64,000 nucleotides of DNA from Labia minor (lineage: Eukaryota > Arthropoda > Insecta > Dermaptera > Spongiphoridae): assembly GCA_963082975.1 (NCBI GenBank), contig OY720350.1:45524734-45588733 (forward strand), in the 5' to 3' direction. Below are positions 14,073 to 26,277 of the stretch, one piece after another; the stretch's first letter is position 1, and each line of letters begins with the position of its first letter. The notes under the pieces were generated by a model, which did not search any database, was not told where the DNA came from, and saw only the letters and a program-made list of their open reading frames with translations. Made by a program: the position numbers and the translations under genes.

Positions 14073-14559
14073 AAAAATCATAGCCAAAGGGTGGGTAGTG
14101 CGAGCGGAATTATAAAATCTCCAAAAGATTAAGGCCGGAACAATAAAAAAAAACGTGCCGAAAGACAATTAAATTACAATGTAATGGTTATAGAATTTTC
14201 AAAATGTAAAGTGCACAGATTGAAATTTTAATTTTGATTTTTATATTATAGAAATATTTATTTATATTATTATATTCAATTATAGTTTAGTTGATATATT
14301 TGTTTCTCTGTAATACATTTTATTTACAAATTTATATAAACGTTTATTGACAAAAAACATTTTTTATTTATAATAATAAAAAATACTATATATAAAACGG
14401 AAGGGCTGCCATTTTATCCTTTAGTATCATACGCCGTAACATATCACGATAAGCCTCTAATAAAAATTATATTTAAAGTATCAGCCATAAAAAACATTTC
14501 CCTCAAACGGGAAATTTGTTCTAATAAATCCATATTTAATACAATTTCTTATTTTGCAG

Positions 14560-14695
14560 AGTTTTTAAAAAATCGGCGCCTAACAATAAATTGACTCTCT
14601 ACCTCAGTAGTCGAGATTTGGTAATCTCTGGGAAGAAGATTGACCGTCTCCAAGGGGTGTTGCTCGTGGATCCCGACTATCTACAAAATAAAAAG
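14560..14695 (+). CDS. Arrestin, N-terminal coding exon
   Basis: Reads VFKKSAPNNKLTLYL, then SSRDLVISGKKIDRLQG, then VLLVDPDYLQNKK. Arrestins are cytosolic adaptors that bind activated, phosphorylated GPCRs (rhodopsin in photoreceptors) and stop G-protein signalling. The VFKK(S/A)xPN start, the Lys-Lys pair that in the family senses receptor phosphates, RD after the first strand and V(L/V)VDP(D/E)YL are all arrestin landmarks. An acceptor (ttttgcag) precedes the exon. Its first base completes a codon from an upstream exon, so the intron before it is phase 2. It ends AAAAAG before gtttgg, in phase 0. The usual FVDH after RD is replaced by LVIS, and the next stretch is lysine-rich, so this is a divergent arrestin. 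I see a single arrestin gene and cannot say whether it is the visual or beta type. The exon with the start Met was not found. Confidence 0.93.
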
Positions 14696-14960
14696 GTTTG
14701 GAGAAAATAAAAACAATTTACGGCTATAATTTGCTTTGTATCTTCATTCAGATTGTTCCAACCTCTTCTTTTTTTTCCAAAACTTTCTGTTTTATATTAA
14801 TTTTAACACATGATTATACAAAATCTCTTTAAGAACAGGCAGCTATTTTTATAAATCATAATCTACCGTTAATATTGTTCATAATGGTATTTATTTTAAG
14901 TAGCTGAATAAAGAATTTTATTTAAAACATAATTTAATTATCTTTAATATTTATATTAGC

Positions 14961-15450
14961 TTAAATGGGTAATTATTCAGGTAAACGCATTTTCATGGGC
15001 AAGGGTAATTACTTTACCAATGGGTTCCTTTTGCAATTCAAAATAAACTTTTCTTATGAAATTTTTTTGGGCATCTTATATTTTTCAAGATAGAAATGAT
15101 TAAAATTTGCGTTTTACAGATTAGTTATGAACGTCGACATGTGTTATTAAGTAATGTTTTATTGACTAATTCACTAATTATTCACTTATTCATTAATTTT
15201 TCTAAGTTTGGTTTGCATAAATCTAAACCAAACTTATAAAAAACAAGAAATGAGTGGCGCACTCTGGTGGTCAATTGATAAAACATGATAGCTAAATAGA
15301 ATATCAATGGATTTATATGCAAATTTTAATAATTTTTATCTCGAAAACTATAAGATGCCCAAAAAAATTCCCTAAGAAAAGTTTATTTGGAATTGCAAAA
15401 GAAACCCACTAAAGTAATTACCCTTGCTTACGAAACCAATTACCCTTAAA
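14961..15450. mobile_element. Foldback element with ~150-bp inverted repeats
   Basis: The left arm (gggtaattac.. cttttcttatg.. gggcatcttata) and right arm (tataagatgccc.. aagaaaagttt.. gtaattaccc) are complementary over roughly 110-150 bp. A smaller inner palindrome (aagtttggttt/aaaccaaactt) sits at the centre. Both ends include TTAA. No ORF. A relative, split by a later insertion, is at 21028-24425. Confidence 0.75.
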
Positions 15451-15595
15451 TGTATTTTATATCAATCTTTAACGATTTATAAGGTATTTTTTAGAAAATG
15501 CAGTATATTTATATATATATATAGTCATTAAGTAAACTACAACATACAATTTCAATATATTTAATATGTTCTTGAATAATAAATTCTATAAGCCT

Positions 15596-15905
15596 CTGTG
15601 GCGATACTAAACTCGAAAGTTCTTGGCCTCGTCTAGAATACTCCTCCACTTGTCCGTATCTAAAGTTAACGCCATTCAAATTCTCTATTATCTTCTAATT
15701 TCCTTTCTAAGGACTCTACACCGCGTTCTTGCTTATCAATCAGTCTCTTCCCAATTAATCTTGCCATAAACAACTTCTCACAAATCTTTCTTCACCCATT
15801 CTTACCACGTCTCCTGCCTATCTTAATCTTCTTGATTTTATCACTCTTGGTTCCTTGATGTCTTGTCTCTTCCTTTACTATTCTTTTTCAGCCCATGGAT
15901 ACCAT
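15596..15905 (-). pseudogene. RTE-like LINE relic (reverse transcriptase C-terminus)
   Basis: On the minus strand this follows, in badly decayed form, the same LINE tail as at 26615-27262 (gaactttcgag.., then sequences once coding a basic RLRW..GH segment). It has many frameshifts and is recognisable only by comparison with the better copies. Confidence 0.5.
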
Positions 15906-16255
15906 CAAAAATTCTATTTTTAAATATCTTCTTTCTTTTCACATTCCCCATTTAATATTTTTTTAATTATTTTATTATATACTTGATTAAAAAAAAAACA
16001 TTTTAAAATAAAGACTATATGAATTGAATTCATTTATTATTGTTGCTATTTTTATGTGGATTTATTTAGTTATTTTATTATTGAACTATTTAACAATTTT
16101 GAAATAAATAATCTTTATTTTTAGAAATCTAAATCATTTGTTTTCCATTCAATCATATTTAACTTTGGATTTAAAAATATAAAAATAAATTCATAAACAA
16201 AACAAATTTAAAAATAATAAAATTGTAAAATACAATTTCAGAATATTAATATATA

Positions 16256-16649
16256 CGAGGGTGGTCTGAAAAGTTTCCGGCCTGGCCAAGAAAAACGATG
16301 TTTTTCAATTTTTTTTTTGTTTTATTTTTCAAAATTCAAGATAGCTGAGACCTGTACGATGTCAGCTGAACGTGTGCGAAATATTTTGCAGAAAACCACA
16401 ATTTGGCGCTGTAGGCGTAATCCAAACGAATTTTTGCGTCGATTCATATCTGTTGATGAGACTTAAAATAAATTAAATCAAATTTAATTAATTAATTAAA
16501 CAATTTATTAATTAATTAAATTAATTAGAACACCGTTATGAGAAATGTATCAGTGTTGATGGAGATTATGTTGAAAAATATAGCAAAAAAAAAAAATTTA
16601 AAAACTTCGATTTTCTTGGTCAGGTCGGAAACTTTTCATCCCACCCTCG
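16256..16649. mobile_element. Internally deleted mariner
   Basis: Terminal inverted repeats of about 40 bp (CGAGGGTGGTCTGAAAAGTT at the left; the right complement differs at a few bases) are flanked by TA duplications at 16254-16255 and 16650-16651. Two scraps of transposase remain: a stretch reading EFLRRFISVDET and later YEKCISVDGDYVEK, the latter resembling mariner C-termini. An AT-rich block between them replaces most of the gene. Not functional. Confidence 0.8.
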
Positions 16650-17642
16650 TATATATATATATAATATTATTTAATATATTTATTCATACTAATTAAGATT
16701 AATTTTTAAATAAAATTTTAAATAAATTTAATTAAAACAAATATACATATTCATAGACATTGAATACGTTTTATTTTCGTTAATTTTTCTCTGGACTTTG
16801 TAATTTTCCTATTTATTTATTTGAAAAGGGTTGAGAGAGCACATCAAATGTATCGAATAATAGAACTAACATTGTTGGTTTCGACATTCGCTGGCCCTTT
16901 TATTCTTATTATATGTATTTTCTTTAAATTGTTTGTCTGAAATTTTGTAGGTCAATAGAAGTTGAATATAATCTTGCTAAATATTTCCATCCGATTGTGT
17001 CTGATAGTATATTATTCAAATAGCAGAGGTTGCAAACACAATGCGATCACTCAAAATGTTATTCCAACCGATTTAATGAGCCATTAAACTCAACAACTGG
17101 ATACTTATTGTTATGAATATATATATAAAAAAAAAACTAGAAAAATATTCTATTCTTTTGTTAGGAAACGTTCTCTCGATGTTTTTTATTTTTGTTAAAT
17201 AGATTTCACTTATAATTAGGTTAATGTTTTTCACGTGAACAAATTATTGATCGAAATTGTTGAATAGACTGACTGACAGATATATATCCACGTGGAAAAT
17301 TAACAATCAACCGTCAGATTTCACAACAATCATAAACTTACTGAATTATAAATTAGATGAATTCAGTTTTACGATTATAATACTGGATAAACATACAATA
17401 CATTTGAATAAATAATAATAAACCTTCTAGAAAATATTCCGAAGTATTATTATATTAGGTTTTCCAAATAAAATCATTTACATTTCACAATAATAGATAA
17501 TAATATTTTTTTTTTAATTTTGATTTTCGATCTCTAATGTAATTCTAATGTTTTACTTATCTTTTATTTTTATTATTTTTTAAAATATTTTTATTAAATT
17601 ATAAATTTGCAAGGTTCGATCACTCGAGGTTACCCTCCTTTT

Positions 17643-18541
17643 TTACCGATCGACCGTAGTAAGGGAGGTATTGTTTTCACACCAAATTTCACATGTGAAG
17701 ATTTTTACATATCTCCACGAATCATGCATTTTCTTAACAGAAAAAAGTATTTTTAGCATGATGTCTGCCCGTCCGTCCGTCCGTCCGTCTGTCCGTCTGT
17801 CCGTCCGTATAGATGTGTACAGCCTGAACGGCTGAACGGATTTTGAGGGAATTTGGTATATTTACTTAATGCATCAGTATGATGAATTGATCAACTTTTA
17901 GTGCAAATCCGGAAACTGGAAGTGGTAGTATTAGCGATCGACGATAGGAAGGGAAGGGTTATTTTCACACCAAATTTCACATGAGGATATTTTTTACATA
18001 TCTCCACGAATCATGCATTTTCTTAACAGAAAAAAGTATTTTTAGCATCATGTCTGTCCGTCCGTTTAGATGTGTACAGCTTGAACGGCTCAACGGATTT
18101 TGATGAAATTTTGTTTATTTACTTAATGCATCAGTATGATGAATTGATCAACTTTTAGTGCAAATCCGGAAACTGGAAGTGGTAGTATTAGCGATCGACG
18201 ATAGGAAGGGAAGGGTTATTTTCACACCAAATTTCACATGAGGAAATTTTTTACATATCACCACGATTCATGCACTTTGTATTGGTTTTATCCTCTAGAA
18301 AAATCATCTTTATTAGTTTTTTCTTAATTTAAAATTATATGATGTCATCCAGCCATTCATGACGTCACAGCCTGGTCTTACATATTGATTATAAATAAAA
18401 TAAAATTAAAAATATTTATGTTCTATCCATATCTGTTTTTATTTACATTAATACATATATTAAAATTATTTAAAATTGCTTCTGTAGCTGGAAATTAATT
18501 TACTTCAAACCGTCGGAAAGGTTCGGACCTGGCCACAGGTC
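17643..18541 (+). repeat. Family A repeat, copy 3, with internal tandem duplication
   Basis: Starts ACCGATCGACCG and ends with ggttcggacctggccacag. It is longer than its relatives because a 257-bp module is repeated: gatgaattga recurs at 17881 and 18138, each time followed by the same gtgcaaatccggaaactgg block. The CCGT tract at 17767-17811 is the longest of the window. Confidence 0.75.
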
Positions 18542-19693
18542 AATTTATTTTATTTTAAAATATATGTTTTAGCCAATGATGATACATATAAAATTTTTTC
18601 TCACATAACATATAAATTAAATATATTTTATTAGAGCTAATTATATACATCTAAGTCTGGGTTTGCGTCGTTATTTGGAAATGAAAAAAGACGGTGCAAT
18701 TTAAAACAATGCAAATTGAACATGCATTTCCATACATTTGCATATACGTTTAATAATTAGTTTAAAAATAAATTTTTTTCGAGATATAATACATATTTTT
18801 ATTCATAATAGTCTTTTAATTCATTTTGAACTTATAAATAAGAACAAATATATAAACAAAACGACGTAATTTAAATTTAAAACTAACTTGGGGGTATACG
18901 TTAAGATTCTTTTTTTTTATTTTTGGAATATGTTATAAAATTTATTAATACATTTAAAATCGATTTTAAAATTATTAATAATTTTAACGTCTTGGAAAAG
19001 ACTATAAGAAAAATACTTAGAACATTTCTTCAAATTTCTTAGTGGCGAGTCATGAAACTCCTTAATGTTGTTTTATTTGTTCTAAGTTATATAAAATTTT
19101 TTTTATAAATGTTACCAATATGAATAGAGGACTTTGAAATAGTGGTGGGTCGCGACCCACAGTTTGAAAAGTACTGACCTAGACTATATAGTAGTGTGAA
19201 ATTTCGGGAATTATTTACTTGTGGGAGATAAGTGGATTGGGTTTTGTCTTTTAAGCTACTCTCCCCTAATTGTGGGATAATATTTAGACAAATAAAACAA
19301 TAAACAAATTTTTAATGATTGTCCTAAATAATTTATAATATTAAAGTTTATTGATTTTACCTGAATAATATTTCATTCATTTTGTTTTTATCTTTGCTTT
19401 GATATTATTATTTGTTTTGTAAAAATATTTCAATTAAGTACAATTCGATATTGAATTCCATTATAATTACAAATTAATTTTATTAAATTATTTATGATAT
19501 TTTTTTTTATTTGAAATTTAATTTTAATTAATATAACTATTTTTTAAAATGCCACCAAGTCCTAAATTAATAATAACAAAATATTATGAAAATTTATTTT
19601 TATTTTTTTTATTATTTATAATTAATTATAATTAAATTGATTATGTAATTTTTTTTTAAATATTTTAGACACTAGTATTTATAATAATAGAAA

Positions 19694-20058
19694 CTAGCTG
19701 CTCCGAGCGCCTTCGGCGCTCTCCACACCTAGACGGGGGCTCCGCCCCCTGTACCCCCGAGTGGTACATAGTATTTGGTTGAAATTAGTAAAAGGTTTTC
19801 ATCCATTTTGTTTCAATCAGTATATTACATAAAACATTCATTTCTTTTTGTGTTCTTATTTAATATATATATATATTTTGCAACATTTCTGGAAAATGGA
19901 ACACCCGCAGCTCAGCTCAGGAGTTACCTAAGATTCTAATTTCTTTTTTATTTTTCATCATTTTTTGGTACCCTTCTCCTCAGAAAAATTTGATGACCTT
20001 ACTCCTTGTATTTTTTTTTTGCGTACGGACGGACAGACTGTCGTATTAAATATATAGA
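19694..20058 (-). mobile_element. Short non-autonomous Helitron
   Basis: Read on the minus strand it begins TCTATATATTTAATACG after a host A. It ends with two strong hairpins (gggggc/gcccc and gagcgcc-gaa-ggcgctc), a few bases, then CTAG before a host T. The 5' TC, the 3' hairpin 7 nt before CTAG, and the A/T insertion point are the hallmarks of Helitrons, the rolling-circle transposons. It is 365 bp and has no coding capacity. Confidence 0.75.
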
Positions 20059-20454
20059 TTTATAAAAATAAATTCTTTATCTCATTTATTTTATATAAAT
20101 ATAGAAATTCTTTTTTTTTTCTTCAAAATTTCTAATATATATTCTTAGTTTTTATATATTTATCGGTTATTTATATATGTTTTAGTTTTTAAATCATATT
20201 CCTACAGATTAACAAATCAATTTTTGTCTTGATTAAATATTTTCTTTCGGTGTCAATAAAGAGTACAAAATGTAATGATATATATTTTATTCGATATTTT
20301 ATCATTATTTTTATTATATGATTATTATTTATCTTTAAAGTAAAATAAAATTTTCAAAATTTATATTCAATAATTATAATATATATATATATATATAATT
20401 TAAATAAATTTTGATAATATATGCGTCTAATATTGAATCGTTTGATGCTGGCAG

Positions 20455-20604
20455 GTTTTTGGTCAAGTAGCGCTCACCTTCCGCTATGGCCGAGAAGACG
20501 AGGAAGTAATGGGCCTGAAGTTCTGCAACGAAGCGGTGATGTGTCTCGCCCAGCTCTACCCACCCCATGAGAGGGCGGCACCAATAACACCGACTCCCCT
20601 ACAG
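20455..20604 (+). CDS. Arrestin, finger-loop exon
   Basis: Fifty codons in phase 0 at both ends: VFGQVALTFRYGREDEEVMG, LKFCNEAVMCLAQLYPP, then HERAAPITPTPLQ. The acceptor is ggcag and the donor gtaaat. FRYGRED-x-x-VMGL is the family's finger loop, which inserts into the receptor core, and the LYPP stretch begins the inter-strand linker seen in insect arrestins. VFGQ resembles the fly Arr2-type sequence more than the Arr1-type VFVQ or IFVQ, but that is weak evidence for a visual arrestin. It joins in frame to the exon at 14560-14695 (..NKK|VFGQ..) and to the one at 49741 (..PLQ|EALMKRLG..). GC content is far above the surrounding intron. The opposite strand is also open here for a stretch, which is a shadow. 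Confidence 0.95.
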
Positions 20605-21681
20605 GTAAATCGATCTTCATTTTCCTGACAGTCTTCCAGGTGACAAACGACAAATGAAAGGAAAATCCAATTTAAAAAATGAAAATGAAATAGCTTACCA
20701 ATAAAACAACTCGAAATGATTGCATCGAGTGTTCTATTCACCTCCCTCTCCTCCCCTCCACACTCCCTCGATCACCACCTTCACCCAACACTCCTTCTCA
20801 TTCATCAATTCAATTTGGTTTAGAAGAGTCATTCAGGGTCAGGTGGCAAATCAATAAACATATCGAGTTCCCTCGCACTTCTTTCAATTTCACAATTGTT
20901 ACTAAACGTTTTCTTTTATTGGGCCTATCTACTCATCTATTCCATTACTTATAATATCAGGTAAATTTGGAAAGGATAACCATCCCATGAAATTTGTCTG
21001 TTGAATAAACACTTTATTTTATTTTGGTAATTGTATACTTATATGTATGAATGATGGATTTGGATAAAACTTTACCAGTAGATTCCTTTTTTCATTTAAA
21101 AAAAAACTTTGCTTAAGAAGAATCTGGCGGTCGCTTCTAGTTTACGAGATAAAAATTATTAAAGTTTGCATATAAACTAGTTATGAATGAGTAGCCATGT
21201 AATAATGTTTTATTAACTAATTCACTAATTATTAACTTATTCACTAATTTTCAGTTTTTATAAGTTTAGTTTGTATATAGGAAAATTATTTAATTTTATT
21301 AATTTTTCAATCTTCTTATATCCACAAACTGAACTTATAAAAACCAAAATTTAGTTAGGCCATCTGTTGGTCAAATAATAAAACATTTTAGCTAAATAGA
21401 ATATGCAATAAATTAATTGCTCAGTATTTTAATACATTTTTGTTCAGTAAATAATTTCAAATGACCAGTATTTTATTGTTTTTTGCATGGTAAAATATTT
21501 TAAATTACTTAGTAATTCATGCTCAGTAAAATAAATAAAATCGTTCAGTATTTATTGCTGAGTATAAATATCACTGATTGCACAGTAAAAATCACTGAAT
21601 GGTCAGTAAATTTTCTGTATTATAATATTTCCTCCATTATATTTAATTATTTATATATATTATTTTAATTTTTTTTTACAC

Positions 21682-23778
21682 TATTAGAAAGAGAAAAACA
21701 CCTTACATTGGCTATGAAACACCGCCATTATGCACCTATTTAATTGAAATCACGTGACAAGCAAAAAATTTATGCCTTTTAAGAAAGTTGTGCAAAATAT
21801 GCTGAATATGAGTTAGCAGGTTTGCAATCTAAACCGACGATATATTTTTTATTTTATGAATTCTAAAAATATTTATTAAAATTTTAAAAAATTCAATGCT
21901 AAGAAATAAATACGAACAAAACAAATTTTAAGCATACAATTTTTATTTGGATGAAACCTGGCATTGCATAAGAGCAGCAAGTTTCTCAAAATTTGGCTCA
22001 TATGAACTTAATATATATTTTATATATATATTATTTTTGATCAAAGAATAAAAAAATTAAAATATATAATATGTTTGTAATAGAGTGCTAAAAAATGGGA
22101 AAAAATTATATATTATTAATTATATAGTCAAATACTAAAATATAGAAAGGTTAAATCAATAATATATTTATATATGTTCTTAGATATATGAAAGATATGT
22201 TGGTTTTAATTATTATAATAATATTAATAAAAAAAATTGTAAATGGAAGGGCTGTTATTTTTCATTTAAATTTATAACTTCAATTAAAATAAATACTTTA
22301 TTTTGGAATGGATATGATATGAGAGGAGGGGGAATTAGAGGCGAAATTTGGGTAGAGTAGAGTAGTCTATGAGTAAACGGTGTTTTGAGAAAGGGAAGCC
22401 CTTGGATAAAAAGTATATAAATTATCGGGATAAGAAAAATATAAATATAAAAGATGTAATAACATATAGGATGATTATGATCTAAACTTATTTTTTAATA
22501 AATTTAAGAATAATATCCCCGGTAGCGAGTAGATTCTTTTCTATAAACTCAGTAGAAAAGAATTCTATTTCAGGGATTGGCGTCCCTGCCCTCACGTGAG
22601 CTCATGATTTCTTCTAAATCTCTCTTCTACCTGGAGGAATCATGTCCTTTACCCATTGACGCCTTTCCATCCATTCCCTTACTCTTACTCTCCCCCCCCT
22701 CCCCAGATCATTCAAAAAATCAAATTTATTTGGATGAAGGAGAATACCTAGCATAGTTTCATTAAAAAGAAAAAAAAATTGAAATCTTGTCTTTTATAGG
22801 AGACTCTTTAGAGTCTCCTATATATATTTGAATTAACCCCCCGAAGGGGGGTTAATTCAAATATATCCAGATTACGTCAATTCTCCGATTAGCAAAACCC
22901 GGTATATTCACGAGTGGACATGACTTATGTGCCTCTGAGAGGACCCACCTCTCCTACGCTTCATATTAGTAAAAACTTGGAACTCATATTTATAGTACGT
23001 TTTGGAAAATTAGAAAAACCAATCAAATCAAGGTTTTTCATTTTATTAAAATTATCGACTAAATCTTGTAAATTGTGACCAAGACCATTCCATTGACCAT
23101 AATTTTAGCCAGATTCTAAATAAAATTGATTTTTTGTATCATTAAATGGAAATTTTTAATTAATTTTAAAATTGGTTTATTTTTACAGTTCAACAAAAAT
23201 CTTGCCTCATAACAACAGATAAAACCTATACGAATAGATTCATCATGAAACGTAGATTCATTTTCACTACTATTATATAATTTTACGGTGCTTCGTTGAT
23301 TAAATATTAATTATTGAATTTTGACAGATTGAAAAGATTTGCCGCCATGTTTGCCCCCTCCGCCACCTCTTCTCACCTCACCTCTCTTTCCAGTCAAAGA
23401 AGTTGACCGACGTCACCACCGAAATCATCCCTCAATCAAGAATTAATTGTAAATTAATATGAATAAATAAATAAAAATTTATAAAAATTTTATAAAATAT
23501 AGATTTTTAACTTTTTACTGATATATTAATTATATATATTTAATAAATTTCGCCCCCACCTCCAATGCTTTGCTCCTCGGTGTCCTTGAAGGGGACAGCA
23601 TATCAATGCTGCATTGCTTACCCCAATGGATGAGATACAACTGCCTTTGACTTTATTTTCAAAATAAATTATATTATTTCCCCTTCGTTAAATGAAATTA
23701 TATACAAATTAATTATACTACGCGCGCGTATTATACGACAAATAAATTATTACGAATTATTTTAATAAATCGATTTAA
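21682..23778 (+). repeat. Dispersed 2.1-kb segment C, copy 1
   Basis: Matches 38302-40453 nearly throughout, starting cactattagaaagagaaaaac and ending near aaatcgattta. It includes a G-rich block, paired hairpins at 22795-22866, a lysine-codon-like block with a splice-like ttccag (about 23389) and a CG run (23722-23730) absent from copy 2. It lies within the 21405-24244 insertion. No long ORF. The nature of the repeat is unknown; it may be a large non-autonomous transposon. Confidence 0.75.
22795..22866. repeat. Tandem perfect hairpins in segment C, copy 1
   Basis: Hairpin 1: a 13-bp stem (tataggagactct) with loop TT, 22795-22822. Hairpin 2: a 21-bp perfect stem ending in six C-G pairs with loop GAA, 22822-22866. 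A bacterial-style terminator is not meaningful here; the structure sits in intronic repeat DNA. Confidence 0.85.
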
Positions 23779-23989
23779 CCAACTTTTCCATCCCAATCAT
23801 TTCTTCTTTTTTGTATTTTAACATTGAAACATTTTTCCCGCTATTCTATATTCTATTATATTCAAATATATATTTATATTCAAAAATAAATAACTTAAAA
23901 TAACATAAAAATAACTTGAAAAAGAAGGAAATAATTTTATTGTTTGTATATATGAAGCAATAAGAAAAAAAATTGAATAAGTTTCATGA

Positions 23990-24244
23990 AATGCAAAATT
24001 AATTTTTAATAAATTTAAAAATAATATCCTGGGTAACGGGAAGATTCTTTTCTATAATCCCAATAGAAAAAAATTATATTTCAGGGATTGGCATTCCTGC
24101 CCTCACGTGAGCTCATGCTTTTTTCTTCCTTCCCTCTCCCATGGAAATATCATGTCTTTTACCTTTTAACTTTTCCAACTTTGGCTTCGCGGGCCACTTT
24201 TAAAGCTTTTGCGGTCGACCGGTCGACGTGTTGGCCACCCCTGC
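23990..24244 (+). repeat. Partial third copy of segment C, then hAT-like end
   Basis: 23990-24165 repeats the block at about 22490-22660 (ttttctataa.. ctgccctcacgtgagctcat). The last 65 bp end in ..gttggccacccctg, the complement of CAGGGGTGGCCAAC, a common hAT-type terminus. It includes a gtcgaccggtcgac palindrome. Confidence 0.5.
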
Positions 24245-25399
24245 AATAGAATATCAATGGATTTATTTATATGCAAACTTTAATAATTTTTATCTTGTAA
24301 ACTAGAAGCGACCTCCACATTCTTCTTAAGAAAAGTTTGTTTGGAATCAAAAAAAGAATCTACTGGTAAAGTTTTATCAAAATCCATCATACATACATAT
24401 AAGTATACAATTACCTATATTAGGTATTATTATTAATTTTTTATTTTTGACTTTATATTTAGAAAAATTGTGTCAATTACATATTTTTTGATTTTTATAT
24501 TTTATTCCAAATTATTTTTTATTTTATTTAATTAAAAACTCTGTGAGTTTCAATCTTTCGACCTCAAGTTCGTCAGATCAGGACTATAACTATAATTATA
24601 ACATTAAGGTTTTTATTACATTTGATGATTTATACATTTTGAAATTATTTCTATTTTCTTAAGATACTTTGAATAATATTATAATTTTGACTCAGATTTC
24701 TATTAAATTATTAATCTTTATTGTAGTATAAAATTGAAATTGAATACTATTGGAAAATATATTCTTGTTTCAAGTGAAATCCGCGTTCAAATTTCTTTTG
24801 TCTCTTTACTAAAATAAATATTATTTTGTCTGAATAATCAAAAATATAATAAACGATTTATTTTTGTGGTATGGAATTTTTCTTTTATTTATTATTTATT
24901 ATTTACAATTAATCATTTAATACAAAGCTCGTTTAAAAAAAATATGAATTATTGATTATTTATTTGTTTGTCTGCGAATGAATGAATGTTTTAGAAAGGC
25001 AATCCTTTTAGTCTACTAAAGAATTTAAGTTATAAATAATCGTGTCCTTGATCTTATATTTAATAATATTTTTAATCAAGAATTATTGTTTTAGTAAAAA
25101 TAATTTTGAATATTTATTGAGGAGAAATTATTTTTTAATTATCTCTTCATGCAATTCAATCAAAATTTTTTTATAATTTTTTTATAAAAACAACTTATTT
25201 TTTGATTTTTGTTTAATACATTAACGTAATAATCCCAGCTCGAACTTCGAATGTCTCAAAAAGAGATTCTTATTATCGCTGGAATTATTACAGGCTATTT
25301 TCCCTCGAAAATGACCTTAAACGAAAGGTAATGGATCGTGATATTTTGTATAAGGAAAGCACACTCAAATATATTTTTTTCTGAACTTTTTATTTAAAA

Positions 25400-25600
25400 C
25401 TAGCTGCTCCGAGCGCCTTTTTTACACGCTTTTATTTAGTTTTAACCCGTGTCCTGTCTTCAAATCTTCCAACGTGAATTTGACCCACGTCCCAATGTTT
25501 GAATGAGCTGAAATTTCGCATACATATGTAACTCCGATGATAATGCAATATTCTGATTTATCCCAGGTCATTATTATCAGGTATTATTTTTATCAATTAG
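25400..25600 (-). mobile_element. Helitron 3' end, truncated
   Basis: Starts (plus view) ctagctgctccgagcgcc, but the hairpin is broken: the second arm is replaced by a T run and unrelated sequence. The right limit is uncertain. Confidence 0.5.
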
Positions 25601-25811
25601 TAATTACATATTACATAATATTGAAAAATAGTAATTATGTACATATTGCATAATATTGAAAAATATGTATGGGGAAAAAAGAGCTGTTTTTAGGGTTTTC
25701 CCGGCAATTATTCGGGTTCAGATGGTGGTATCTTCGAGCAAAAGGATCTCAAACACTATTCTCAAATAAACTCTTCAAACAAACACTCTACCGTTGATCA
25801 ATCCACCAAAT

Positions 25812-25965
25812 GAAAACGAAGGAGAAAGCAGGCTCAACGCCGCTCAGAAGGAGTAAAATGATTTGCTCAGGTCAAAGGCAGATAAACAAGTGGCCAAAAA
25901 TGGCCGGAACACAGCAGAACTCAGAACAGGAGAGGAGGGGAAAGTCGAAGAAGTGGTAAAGAGAT
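25812..25965 (+). other. GC-richer short open stretch, unidentified
   Basis: ATG at about 25812 opens roughly 50 codons (start MKTKEKAGSTPLRRSKM, end KSKKW, stop). Composition is unlike its surroundings. I recognise no domain; it may be a fragment of a mobile element or chance. Confidence 0.2.
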
Positions 25966-26251
25966 GTGTAGGTTGGAACAGAAGGACTTCCCTCTCGTAG
26001 TAGCACTTTTTATTTTTGTGCACATGGGATTTGAAATGGCTAGTTCAATTTTGTTTCTTCAAATTTCAAAATTTAATAGTAAAAAAAATAAATAATTAAT
26101 AAATAATAATAAATAATTTCACGTTAATTTTTCATTTTTTTTTCTAATTAATTATTTCATTTAATTATTTCTTTATAAATTTAAAAGACACCCATGATAT
26201 TAATGATAATAAATATTTAGATCATTAATTCTAGTAAATAAAAGATTATTT

Positions 26252-26277
26252 ATCTCTCTCTCTCTCTCTCTCTCTCT
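26252..26277. repeat. (CT)n microsatellite
   Basis: Thirteen CT units. Confidence 0.95.

Larger units (their letters stand above)
2680..14559 (+). other. Presumed arrestin 5' intron(s), repeat-filled
   Basis: If 2610-2679 is the first exon, this is intronic and must hide a short start-codon exon ending two bases into a codon. I looked for ATG-GTx openings followed by a donor and found none I could defend. It holds five family B copies, one family A copy plus a fragment, and the palindromic MITE, all listed separately. The stretches 2682-3955, 4540-5455, 5900-6690, 7320-8470, 9036-10098, 10353-11300, 11430-12250, 12888-13460 and 14075-14559 are AT-rich with TA runs and show nothing recognisable. 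Confidence 0.4.
14696..20454 (+). other. Arrestin intron (5.8 kb)
   Basis: Phase-0 intron bounded by gtttgg and ggcag. It contains a foldback element, a LINE relic, a deleted mariner, a family A copy and a small Helitron (listed separately). No recognisable content in 14700-14960, 15910-16255, 16652-17640 and 18545-19693, apart from short TA runs. Confidence 0.9.
21028..24425. mobile_element. Foldback element split by a 2.8-kb insertion
   Basis: The left arm 21028-21175 and right arm 24250-24425 are inverted copies (ggtaattgtatacttat.. at the left, its complement at the right; also gcggtcgcttctagttta). It is related to the element at 14961. The sequence aatagaatat occurs at 21395-21404 and again at 24245-24254, exactly where the uninterrupted relative has it once, so 21405-24244 was inserted later. 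Confidence 0.7.

Noticed and set aside
20374..20741. Minus-strand ORFs over the second arrestin exon
   Set aside because: Antisense shadows of a GC-rich exon on the plus strand.
22822..22866. Bacterial-type terminator hairpin
   Set aside because: The sequence is eukaryotic intron DNA; no U tract or gene end beside it.
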